Shown here piece after piece: positions 1-5,369 of a stretch of DNA of 5,369 nucleotides. Under the pieces are notes generated by a model. The model saw only the letters and a program-made list of their open reading frames with translations, made no database searches and was not told the DNA's origin. This DNA comes from Planktothrix sp. UBA8402. GTDB lineage: Bacteria; Cyanobacteriota; Cyanobacteriia; Cyanobacteriales; Microcoleaceae. The stretch's first letter is position 1. Every line of letters begins with the position of its first letter. The DNA is taken from assembly GCA_003456035.1 (NCBI GenBank), contig DMPJ01000405.1, positions 246 through 5,614 of the forward strand, in the 5' to 3' direction. The position numbers and the translations under genes are program-made.

Positions 1-784
1 TCTGCGGGATGTCCCAGCAGCCGGGGATGAATTTGAAGTCTTTGAAAGTGAAAAAGAAGCCTCGGCTTTGGCCAACCAACGGGGAGAAGCTAAACGCCAA
101 ACCCGCTTAACTAAGGGTCGGATCAGTCTGAGTGAGTTCTCAGCCCGGGCTCAACAGGGTGAGTTGAAAGAACTTAACTTGATCCTCAAGGGCGATGTTC
201 AAGGGTCTGTAGAAGCGATCGTTGGCGCCCTGAAGAAACTACCTCAGAAAGAAGTCGAACTACAACTGCTCTTAGCTGCTCCTGGTGAAATTACCGAAAC
301 GGATATTGACTTAGCATCTGCCAGTAATGCGGTCTTGCTAGGGTTTAATACCACTTTGGCTCATGGCGCTCGCCAAGCAGCCGATCGCGCTGGAGTGGAT
401 ATTCGTGATTACAACATCATTTACAACCTCTTAGATGATGTCCAAGCTGCCATGGAAGGTTTATTAGAACCGGAATTGGTGGAAGAACATCTGGGTCAAG
501 TGGAAGTCCGGGCGATCTTCCCCGTCGGACGCAATACCATTGCTGGTTGTTATGTGCTCTCGGGTAAAGTGATTCGGAACTGTAAAGTCCGAGTTCGCCG
601 GAAAAATGAGGTGGTTCACGAAGGTGTCCTCGACTCCCTGAAACGGATGAAAGAAGATGCTAAGGAAGTCAATACTGGCTATGAGTGCGGTGTTGCTTTG
701 GATAACTTCAACGACTGGGCGATCGGCGATATTATCGAAACCTATCGGATGACAACTAAACGTCGCACCCTGTCCCTGTCTTGA
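1..784 (+). CDS. infB: Translation initiation factor IF-2, C-terminal part (5'-truncated by window edge)
   Basis: This is the 3' end of the gene for IF-2, the GTPase that brings initiator fMet-tRNA to the ribosome and promotes subunit joining. The reading frame is open from base 2 ([11 protein letters not shown]...), so the gene begins outside the window; the TTG at 68 is an internal leucine codon, not a start. Visible landmarks in order are VPAAGDEF (end of the domain after the G domain), a charged linker, [12 protein letters not shown] and GEITETDI (the domain with the conserved DVQGS and ITETD motifs), and [20 protein letters not shown] leading into the C-terminal fMet-tRNA-binding domain ([28 protein letters not shown]). 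The tail KRRTLSLS, extending beyond the E. coli end, and [14 protein letters not shown] are as in cyanobacterial IF-2. The G domain lies off the left edge. The segment is more GC-rich than the rest of the window. It ends at TGA 782-784, and no downstream plus-strand gene follows before the inverted repeat. Confidence 0.97.
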   Translation, partial: LRDVPAAGDEFEVFESEKEASALANQRGEAKRQTRLTKGRISLSEFSARAQQGELKELNLILKGDVQGSVEAIVGALKKLPQKEVELQLLLAAPGEITETDIDLASASNAVLLGFNTTLAHGARQAADRAGVDIRDYNIIYNLLDDVQAAMEGLLEPELVEEHLGQVEVRAIFPVGRNTIAGCYVLSGKVIRNCKVRVRRKNEVVHEGVLDSLKRMKEDAKEVNTGYECGVALDNFNDWAIGDIIETYRMTTKRRTLSLS

Positions 785-834
785 ACAGAGTCAAAGCGTA
801 CCAACTAATGGGGGAATGTTAACCCCTGTTTCCC

Positions 835-873
835 ATCAGCCACCTGTAATTGCAGCAATTACAGGTGGCTGAT
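835..873. terminator. Perfect 19-bp inverted repeat between convergent genes; probable bidirectional terminator
   Basis: Arms 835-853 and 855-873 are exact reverse complements around the single base 854; in RNA the innermost pair must open, leaving a loop of at least 3 nt and a stem of about 18 bp. The hairpin lies 50 bp after the infB stop and 6 bp past the stop codon of the minus-strand TspO gene, the usual place for a terminator shared by converging transcripts. No clear U-tract follows on either strand, so it is not a textbook intrinsic terminator. It could instead be an mRNA 3'-end stabiliser or one copy of a dispersed palindrome. The structure is read directly; the role is inferred. Confidence 0.65.
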
Positions 874-879
874 CTATTG

Positions 880-1356
880 TTAAGCATCTACCGGGTTTAG
901 TGGTATCATCGCCCAAGTTGTGTAGGTTCCAATCGGACTCCACAGGACAAAAGGGAGCAGCAAGAAAACTGCGGTTTGAGAAATCGGCCAAACACTAACT
1001 ATCAGCATTAAACCTAAAATAAAACCTGTCCCTCCTAAAATTGTTCCCACGCGTAAACTTTTTGCCTTACACATCACAGGAGTATAGGACAAAATTACTA
1101 TTTCTAATAATAGATAAAATCCCATCAATACCCAAGTTTGGTATCTTCCTGGTTCCGCTTCCCAGACTAAAATTGCCGACCAAGCACCCGCAATAAAAAC
1201 TATTATCCAAATTAAAGGAATAGCTTTTTCAAAGGTTAACCAACTCGGACGAGTCAAACGATTAAACCATCGGATATCATCAGAAGTTAATAGAATATTA
1301 TTGGCTAAGGCGACTAAAAACGCCACTCCTCCAATGACCATCCAAGATTTAATCAT
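880..1356 (-). CDS. TspO/MBR-family membrane protein (tryptophan-rich sensory protein-like)
   Basis: The 158-residue length matches the usual 150-180 of TspO/MBR proteins, which bind porphyrins and other hydrophobic ligands and have been linked to tetrapyrrole handling and stress responses. Five hydrophobic segments are visible at about residues 4-24, 45-65, 75-95, 103-122 and 127-150. The loop after helix 1 has the family-like W30-F31-x2-L-x-R36-P37-S-W39, followed by W50, AW59 and VW65 in helix 2. The last helix reads LPFVLW...W148...LNP. The copy is divergent: the Pro-Pro normally after that loop's second Trp is replaced by LTF, and the Asn/Trp pattern of helix 3 is not recognisable (LLLEIVILSYTPVMC). 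ATG 1354-1356 is the first start in frame and keeps helix 1 whole. There is no evident Shine-Dalgarno sequence, though a TATAAT box lies just upstream. The 3' end faces infB across the inverted repeat. The family is probable; the ligand and role are unknown. Confidence 0.78.
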   Translation of the reverse strand: MIKSWMVIGGVAFLVALANNILLTSDDIRWFNRLTRPSWLTFEKAIPLIWIIVFIAGAWSAILVWEAEPGRYQTWVLMGFYLLLEIVILSYTPVMCKAKSLRVGTILGGTGFILGLMLIVSVWPISQTAVFLLLPFVLWSPIGTYTTWAMIPLNPVDA

Positions 1357-1363
1357 ATGCTTG

Positions 1364-1369
1364 ATTATA
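1364..1369 (-). promoter_or_regulatory. Possible -10 box (TATAAT) for the TspO-like gene
   Basis: On the minus strand an exact TATAAT lies 7 bases before the ATG at 1356. Transcription starting 6-7 nt downstream would begin at or next to the ATG, giving a nearly leaderless mRNA, which fits the lack of a ribosome binding site. The expected -35 position (about 1387-1392) reads ACCCTG, a poor match. In an AT-rich spacer this hexamer may be chance. Confidence 0.3.
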
Positions 1370-1381
1370 GAAAGATAAAGC

Positions 1382-1404
1382 TAGTTCAGGGTTTCCCTGT
1401 TCTA
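1382..1404. other. Imperfect inverted repeat in the 119-bp spacer between the two minus-strand genes
   Basis: CAGGG (1387-1391) and CCCTG (1395-1399) pair around TTT. After a two-base T-T mismatch, TAG (1382-1384) and CTA (1402-1404) pair again. The element sits upstream of the TspO-like gene, overlapping where its -35 region would fall, and about 70 bp after the stop of the small membrane-protein gene. It could be an operator or a weak transcript-end hairpin. No T-tract supports termination. The rest of the 1357-1475 spacer is plain AT-rich sequence. Confidence 0.25.
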
Positions 1405-1475
1405 AACATTGATTAGAGGAAGTTAAATAATATTCTGCTATTTGCAAAACTGATTAAAATTTATTCCGATAATTG

Positions 1476-1754
1476 TTAACCTTTTGTTAATTGATACACC
1501 AGATAAAACACTAAACCAGCAATAGCAGGAATTGCCAGTAAATAAATCAATAAAACTTGAGAAATCCCACTAGCTACATATAATAAACCACCGTAGGGCC
1601 CAAACACGAAGATTAAGAATAAAATCAGTTTAACGGGAGTCCATTTAACGGGTTTTAGGGTCTGCATACTTTTGCCCCCTAAATTGGGTAACATTAAAGA
1701 TTTAGGGGGAGTTCCAAAGTTATCATGTTTTCCCGATGGCTTTTGTTTTGTCAT
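1476..1754 (-). CDS. Small two-helix membrane protein of unknown function
   Basis: I do not recognise this 92-residue protein. Its first ~40 residues are polar and rich in Lys, Pro and Gly (PPKS, LPNLGGKS). Two hydrophobic helices follow at about residues 42-62 (LILFLIFVFGPYGGLLYVA) and 65-88 (VLLIYLLAIPAIAGLVFYLV), separated by a very short turn, and the protein ends in QLTKG. This predicts a helical hairpin, presumably in the plasma or thylakoid membrane. Two starts are credible. ATG 1752-1754 has GAGG only 4 nt upstream. Met30 (1665-1667) has AGGGGG 7 nt upstream and would give a 63-residue protein that is almost only the hairpin. The stop lies 119 bp before the TspO-like gene on the same strand, so co-transcription is possible but not shown. 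The gene diverges from the large glycosyltransferase gene. It is supported by sensible hydrophobic patterning, not by a family match. Confidence 0.65.
   Translation of the reverse strand: MTKQKPSGKHDNFGTPPKSLMLPNLGGKSMQTLKPVKWTPVKLILFLIFVFGPYGGLLYVASGISQVLLIYLLAIPAIAGLVFYLVYQLTKG
1675..1680 (-). promoter_or_regulatory. Shine-Dalgarno-like AGGGGG before an internal Met30 start
   Basis: On the minus strand AGGGGG lies 7 nt before the in-frame ATG at 1665-1667 of the small membrane-protein gene. This spacing is better than the 4 nt between GAGG (1759-1762) and the upstream ATG at 1754. It makes the shorter 63-residue product a real alternative. The G run also encodes Gly-Gly (GGK, residues 26-28), so the match may be incidental. 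Confidence 0.3.
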
Positions 1755-1802
1755 TATGCCTCAATTTACTTTTTTAAACGACTGATCGATCTCAATAAGA
1801 CT

Positions 1803-1808
1803 TATAAT
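1803..1808 (+). promoter_or_regulatory. Candidate -10 box (TATAAT) for the glycosyltransferase gene in the divergent spacer
   Basis: An exact TATAAT lies 30 bp before the ATG at 1839, implying a transcript start near 1815 and a leader of about 24 nt. The -35 position at 17-bp spacing (1780-1785) reads GACTGA, a weak match, so any activity may depend on an activator or extended contacts. The same bases read TATTAT on the minus strand, so an overlapping divergent promoter for the small membrane protein is possible. The 84-bp spacer is very AT-rich, which raises the chance of a random match. Confidence 0.35.
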
Positions 1809-1838
1809 AACAGATTGATTGACTAAAATGTTAAATTT

Positions 1839-4800
1839 ATGTTGAGTTCATCTCCTCGAGTTAGTGTTATTATTCCTACCTATAATGGCGATCGCTACCT
1901 TAGCCAAGCCATTGATAGTGTTTTGAGCCAAACTTACTCAAACTATGAAATTATTATCGTTGATGATGGTTCAACGGATAACACATACAGAATTGTACAA
2001 CATTATTTTGAAACAAGCCAAGATCCCTCTCTAATTCGTTATATTGTTCAATCTAATCAGGGAGTTGCAGCCGCCAGAAATCGAGGAATTCAGGAAGCTA
2101 GAGGAGAATTAATTGCTTTACTAGATCAAGATGATGTATTTTTACCAGAAAAATTAGCCCATCAAGTTGCCTGTTTTGATTATAACCTAAATGTGGCAAT
2201 TGTCAATAGTGGTTGGTGTTTAATTGATCAAAATAATAATAAAATTTCTGATATTGAACCTTGGCATAATTTACCCAATTTAACCTTAGAAACTTGGATA
2301 ACTAGAACTCCAATTTTACCCAGTGCATTGATGTTTAGGCGAGAATCTTGGCAACAAGTAGGGGGATTTAATTCTAGGTTTAATGGAGTTGATGATGTTG
2401 ATTTTATTTGGCGTTTAGCATTACAAGGATATTCAGCAATTTGGCTACCTGAAATTACCGTTAATTATCGACAACATGAGCAAACTGTTTCTAATCAAAA
2501 AGCTAGAGAAAGAGCTAATTTGATCATAGCCCTTCACGACCATTTTTTTAATCAACCTAATTTATCCGATGAAATTCGTCAATTAGAAAAACCCGCTAGA
2601 TATGAAACCTTAACTTGGATGGCATGGCATTTATATCATACCAATCATCCTCAACAAATGGCTCAATTTCTACAAAAATCTTTACTCTATACTCCTTATA
2701 CCGTAGCTATTACTATTTCTGACTGGGTACATAGATTTATTGGTTATTGTCGTGGTTATGGTTATGAACTTGATTTAAAAAACTTCTATAATTTACCCGA
2801 ATGGAAACAATTAATTGCTCAGATTATCCCACAAAATCAACCTAGAGTTAGTGTGATTATTCCAGCTTATAACTGTGATCAATATATTGAACAATGCGTA
2901 AAAAGTGTTCTTGAACAAACCTATACTGATTATGAAGTAATTGTTATTGATGATGGCTCTCAAGATCAAACTCAACAAGTTCTAAAACCTTATTTTCCTG
3001 TAATTAAATATATCTATCAAGAAAATCAAGGAGCCTCAAAAGCCAGAAATCATGGCTGTCAAATAGCTCAAGGCGAATTTTTAGCTTTTTTAGATGGAGA
3101 TGACTTTTTCTTACCTCAAAAATTAGCAGATCAAGTGGCACTTTTTGATACTGATTTTTCTATTAATTTAGTTCAAAGTGGTTGGTATTGTGTTAATCAA
3201 GAAGGACAAAACTGGACAGCCGTAACGCCTTGGAATATTGCACCCGAACTCAATTTAGAAGCATGGATTTTACATAAATGTGTTCGTCCTAGTGCTATGA
3301 TTTTACGTCGAGAATGGTGGGAAAAAGTCGGAGGATTTGATCATCGCTATCCCCCAACAGAAGACTTAGATTTTGTTTTACGCCTGTCTTTAATGGGATG
3401 TAAAACTGTTTGGTTAAAAGAAATTCATGCTGGTTATCGTCAACATGACAAAAATTTAATGTCAGGAGGATTAAAAGTAATTAAAAATACTGAAATCGTT
3501 ATGGATCAATTTTTTGATCACCCCGGTCTTCCTAAAAAAATTAGTCGCTTACGTCGAAAAGAAAGTTATGATCGTTGGGTCTGGTTAGCTTGGCGAATGT
3601 ATCGAGATAATTATCCAGACTTAATGATATATTGTTTAGAGAAATCCATAGAATATACTTTTTTCCCTCTAACAGAAACAATTTCTCACTGGCTTGATGC
3701 CTTTCAAAATATTGGATCAGACTATGGAGAAAAAGTAGATACTTATGCTTTAATTAAATCTCAGGAATGGCAAACTGTTATCCATAAAATTATGAATCCC
3801 AAACTCACCACTCAACCTAAACCTACCTTAACACCCTCCCCGAAAAAACCTCATATTCTGTTAATGAATACCGATGATCCGGGTATTGGCGGGTTAGCCC
3901 AATATGATCATTTAATTCTATGTGAATTAGCAAAATTAGGCTATCAAGTAACAGCCGTTAGACCCCAACATGATAACCCCTTAGTTGAGGAAGAAAAAGA
4001 CTTAGAAATTCAGCAATATTGGTTAGATTATAGCACCAGCCAAGATTTACCTAGAATTTTGAGAAATACCCAAGATGCAGAAACCCTTTATGATGAAATC
4101 AAGCCCGATTTTATTATTTTTAGTGATGGCTGGCCCTACTCCCATTTTGCCGCTAAACAAGTAGCAATTCAACGTAATATTCCCTATATGATTGCTTTGG
4201 GATTAGCCATGCCAGAACATATTAATTTTACTATGGGAGATGGTGTTCCCTACGCCAAAGGAGTATTATATCAATATGGATTAGCCCGTACCTTTAATAC
4301 CGCAGCTTACGAACATATTCAGATTTTACAAGACCAATTTGGCTTACCAAAAGATCAAGGAAATGTAGTATATTATGGGCGATCAGAAAAATATTTTGCC
4401 TCGCCTAATTTAGCCACTCGTCAACGGTTACGACAAGAAATTGGTATTCCTGAAGATGGGATTATGTGTTTAACAACGGCAAGATTAGCACCCATTAAAG
4501 GACATCGGTTTCAGTTAGAAGCGATCGCCAAATTAAAACATACTTCTATCTCGGAAAAATTATACTTTGTTTGGGCAGGAACAGGACAGGGAAGTGATCA
4601 TAATTTAGAACAGGAATTAAAACAAAAAGTTGAGGATTTAGGAGTTAGCGATCGCGTCATATTCTTAGGACAACGGTGGGATATTCCCGACTGGTTAGAT
4701 GCCTGTGATATCTTTATATTAACCTCCTTAGCAGAAGCCGCTCCCTCCTTTGCAATTATGGAAGCAATGGCAAAAGGATTACCCATTATTGCCTCGGCTG

Positions 4801-5351
4801 CGGGGGGTATTCCCGAAGGATTAGGAGATACGGGAAAACTCTTGACTGATCCTAATATTGATCCTGAAAAAACAGTTAATGAACTTGTTCAAAGCCTGCA
4901 AGAATTAGCCGTTAATCCTCTGTTATTATCTAAAATGGGTGTAGCATCAAAACAACGGGCGGAAGAACTATTTAAAGAAGACCGGATGTTAAAACAAACC
5001 CTAGAAATTATAGAAATTGCTTTAACTTCCTCTCAAGAGGATGCTTTGATAAATTTACCCTTAACTAAAACCGAAGTAAAACATCTCAATCATCGTCTCA
5101 AATATGCCTCATTACTTTGGAATGCTTGGTATTATTATACCCAAGGAAATGTCTCTCAAATGGTTAATTTTCTTCAACAATCTTTAAAATACTCTCCCTT
5201 TGAATTTGTCACCGAATCTGTGTTAGATTGGGTGAATGATTTTCTGCGCTTATCCAGTTATAAGAAATATCCTCTGGATGCGTCTACCTTGAGTCAATCC
5301 CCGGCATGGCAATATGCAATGGAAAGAATTCTCGGCATTGTTGCTCGTTGA
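1839..5351 (+). CDS. Three-domain glycosyltransferase (GT2-GT2-GT4), each domain followed by a repeated helical module
   Basis: This 1170-residue protein should transfer sugars from activated donors, probably in the cytoplasm since no signal peptide or membrane segment is visible. Domain 1 (about 7-230) is GT-A/GT2: VSVIIPTYNG, VDDGSTDNT (41-49), metal-site DQDD (96-99), GGF (175-177), D185-D186 in the usual ED position, YRQH (210-213). Domain 2 (about 336-552) repeats this: VSVIIPAYN, DDGSQDQT, DGDD (419-422), E508-D509, YRQH (533-536). A proline-rich linker (652-670) leads to a GT-B/GT4 domain (about 671-1060): GIGGLAQY (682-689), possible catalytic H769, R882 and K887 in ARLAPIKG, E966 and E975, and GGIPE. 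Helical modules follow each domain (252-331, 574-653, 1086-1166). ATG 1839 is chosen because GT2 begins six residues later; no Shine-Dalgarno sequence is evident. Domain calls are firm; donors, acceptors and pathway (perhaps surface polysaccharide or glycan assembly) are inferred. A fused or misassembled gene is unlikely because the frame is continuous and modules keep constant spacing. Confidence 0.93.
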   Translation: MLSSSPRVSVIIPTYNGDRYLSQAIDSVLSQTYSNYEIIIVDDGSTDNTYRIVQHYFETSQDPSLIRYIVQSNQGVAAARNRGIQEARGELIALLDQDDVFLPEKLAHQVACFDYNLNVAIVNSGWCLIDQNNNKISDIEPWHNLPNLTLETWITRTPILPSALMFRRESWQQVGGFNSRFNGVDDVDFIWRLALQGYSAIWLPEITVNYRQHEQTVSNQKARERANLIIALHDHFFNQPNLSDEIRQLEKPARYETLTWMAWHLYHTNHPQQMAQFLQKSLLYTPYTVAITISDWVHRFIGYCRGYGYELDLKNFYNLPEWKQLIAQIIPQNQPRVSVIIPAYNCDQYIEQCVKSVLEQTYTDYEVIVIDDGSQDQTQQVLKPYFPVIKYIYQENQGASKARNHGCQIAQGEFLAFLDGDDFFLPQKLADQVALFDTDFSINLVQSGWYCVNQEGQNWTAVTPWNIAPELNLEAWILHKCVRPSAMILRREWWEKVGGFDHRYPPTEDLDFVLRLSLMGCKTVWLKEIHAGYRQHDKNLMSGGLKVIKNTEIVMDQFFDHPGLPKKISRLRRKESYDRWVWLAWRMYRDNYPDLMIYCLEKSIEYTFFPLTETISHWLDAFQNIGSDYGEKVDTYALIKSQEWQTVIHKIMNPKLTTQPKPTLTPSPKKPHILLMNTDDPGIGGLAQYDHLILCELAKLGYQVTAVRPQHDNPLVEEEKDLEIQQYWLDYSTSQDLPRILRNTQDAETLYDEIKPDFIIFSDGWPYSHFAAKQVAIQRNIPYMIALGLAMPEHINFTMGDGVPYAKGVLYQYGLARTFNTAAYEHIQILQDQFGLPKDQGNVVYYGRSEKYFASPNLATRQRLRQEIGIPEDGIMCLTTARLAPIKGHRFQLEAIAKLKHTSISEKLYFVWAGTGQGSDHNLEQELKQKVEDLGVSDRVIFLGQRWDIPDWLDACDIFILTSLAEAAPSFAIMEAMAKGLPIIASAAGGIPEGLGDTGKLLTDPNIDPEKTVNELVQSLQELAVNPLLLSKMGVASKQRAEELFKEDRMLKQTLEIIEIALTSSQEDALINLPLTKTEVKHLNHRLKYASLLWNAWYYYTQGNVSQMVNFLQQSLKYSPFEFVTESVLDWVNDFLRLSSYKKYPLDASTLSQSPAWQYAMERILGIVAR
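1857..2528 (+). repeat. GT2 domain copy 1 (residues 7-230), paralogous to copy 2
   Basis: This is the first of two tandem GT2 domains. It matches the copy at 2844-3494 along its length, including PRVSVIIP-YN, the DDGS motif, NQG--AR, D-DD, LP-KLA-QVA-FD, SGW, PSA---RRE-W--VGGF, DF--RL-L-G and YRQH. Nucleotide similarity is still obvious at the start (1857-1885 against 2844-2872). The aspartate motif is DQDD and the acidic catalytic pair is DD, where copy 2 has the more usual DGDD and ED, so the donors or acceptors may differ. Confidence 0.85.
1888..1895. repeat. HIP1 octamer (GCGATCGC)
   Basis: An exact copy of the palindrome over-represented in many cyanobacterial genomes, here inside the first GT2 domain. 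It supports a cyanobacterial origin and long residence of this gene in such a genome. Confidence 0.85.
2592..2831 (+). repeat. Helical module copy 1 (residues 252-331) after the first GT2 domain
   Basis: Landmarks are W260-x-A262-W263, QMAQFLQKSLLYTP (273-286), ISDW (293-296) and E321-W322 near the end. The segment around 258-286 resembles one tetratricopeptide-like hairpin, with small or hydrophobic residues at the positions equivalent to TPR 8, 20, 24, 27 and 32 (A262, M274, L278, S281, P286). The distance from W260 to W322 is 62 residues. The repeat is read directly; the TPR resemblance and a binding role are inference. Confidence 0.8.
2844..3494 (+). repeat. GT2 domain copy 2 (residues 336-552), paralogous to copy 1
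   Basis: This is the second tandem GT2 domain, offset from copy 1 by 329 residues at its start and by 323 at the aspartate and YRQH motifs, so only a few residues of indel separate the copies. Its DGDD (419-422), E508-D509 and YRQH (533-536) are all intact, so it is predicted to be active. The divergence from copy 1 points to an old internal duplication, not a recent or assembly-generated one. Confidence 0.85.
3558..3797 (+). repeat. Helical module copy 2 (residues 574-653) after the second GT2 domain
   Basis: Landmarks are W582-x-A584-W585, LMIYCLEKSIEYT (595-607), ISHW (615-618) and E643-W644. W582 to W644 is again 62 residues, the same as in copy 1. Phe takes the place of the Pro that ends the hairpin in copies 1 and 3. 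The module is followed by the threonine- and proline-rich linker (about 656-670) into the GT4 domain. Confidence 0.8.
4521..4528. repeat. HIP1 octamer (GCGATCGC)
   Basis: The second exact copy, inside the GT4 domain where it encodes part of LEAIAK. Confidence 0.85.
4648..4655. repeat. HIP1 octamer (GCGATCGC)
   Basis: The third exact copy, 120 bp after the previous one, also in the GT4 domain (SDRV). One-mismatch relatives also occur in infB, for example GCGATCGT near 216 and GCGATCGG near 719. Confidence 0.85.
5094..5336 (+). repeat. Helical module copy 3 (residues 1086-1166) at the protein C-terminus, after the GT4 domain
   Basis: Landmarks are W1094-x-A1096-W1097, QMVNFLQQSLKYSP (1107-1120), LDW (1129-1131) and A1156-W1157, where the other copies have Glu-Trp. 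W1094 to W1157 is 63 residues, one more than in copies 1 and 2. Here the module is joined to a GT-B domain, whereas the other two follow GT-A domains, so it behaves as an independent unit and not as part of the GT2 fold. Confidence 0.78.
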
Positions 5352-5369
5352 TTTAATTGTTTTGAATTA

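Noticed and set aside
68..70. TTG as a start codon for a 238-residue protein
   Set aside because: The frame is open and conserved as IF-2 (VPAAGDEF and linker) back to base 2, so this is an internal leucine of infB.
1476..1500. Short TTAAC/GTTAA inverted repeat at the end of the small membrane-protein gene
   Set aside because: The arms are only about five AT-rich base pairs and lie within the last codons; too weak to call a terminator.
1828..1845. Five-codon upstream open frame (ATG TTA AAT TTA TGT TGA) overlapping the glycosyltransferase start in another frame
   Set aside because: No ribosome binding site is evident and a short ATG-stop frame is expected by chance in this AT-rich leader; nothing indicates translational coupling.
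4598..4786. A 62-codon open frame on the minus strand inside the GT4 region
   Set aside because: It lies antisense to strongly conserved GT4 motifs (EAMAKG and the preceding strands) and encodes a low-complexity Ser/Lys-rich peptide with no recognisable feature; it is a shadow of the real gene.
1..5369. CRISPR array, tRNA or rRNA genes, insertion sequences or phage genes
   Set aside because: Nearly all of the window is accounted for by four coding regions. The spacers are short, with no regularly spaced repeats, cloverleaf-like sequence or transposase motifs.

Overview
The window is most likely from a filamentous or colonial cyanobacterium. The evidence is a translation initiation factor IF-2 C-terminus with wording typical of cyanobacteria ([19 protein letters not shown], a KRRTLSLS tail), three exact copies of the HIP1 octamer GCGATCGC that many cyanobacterial genomes over-represent, and a low-GC genome background. 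An Oscillatoriales- or Planktothrix-like origin is a guess that cannot be settled from 5.4 kb.

Layout. Bases 1-784 hold the 3' end of infB (+). A perfect 19-bp inverted repeat follows at 835-873, between infB and a convergent gene, and is probably a shared transcription terminator. On the minus strand lie a TspO/MBR-family five-helix membrane protein (880-1356) and a small two-helix membrane protein of unknown function (1476-1754). An 84-bp divergent intergenic region with a TATAAT box precedes one very large plus-strand gene (1839-5351), which nearly fills the rest of the window.

The large gene encodes a 1170-residue protein with three glycosyltransferase domains in a row: GT2, GT2, then GT4. 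Each catalytic domain is followed by a copy of the same ~80-residue helical module (Trp-rich helix, TPR-like hairpin, SDW/DW helix, terminal EW/AW helix). The architecture is therefore three repeats of [glycosyltransferase + helical module], with the module attached to two unrelated folds (GT-A and GT-B). Such a protein could add several sugars in sequence during assembly of a surface polysaccharide, glycolipid or glycoprotein glycan. The pathway cannot be identified because no neighbouring polysaccharide genes are visible.

The genes do not look like one functional unit. infB is a housekeeping gene, and the two minus-strand membrane proteins and the glycosyltransferase are separately oriented. 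The infB segment is visibly richer in G+C than everything after about base 880, as expected for a conserved, highly expressed gene beside ordinary or accessory genes.
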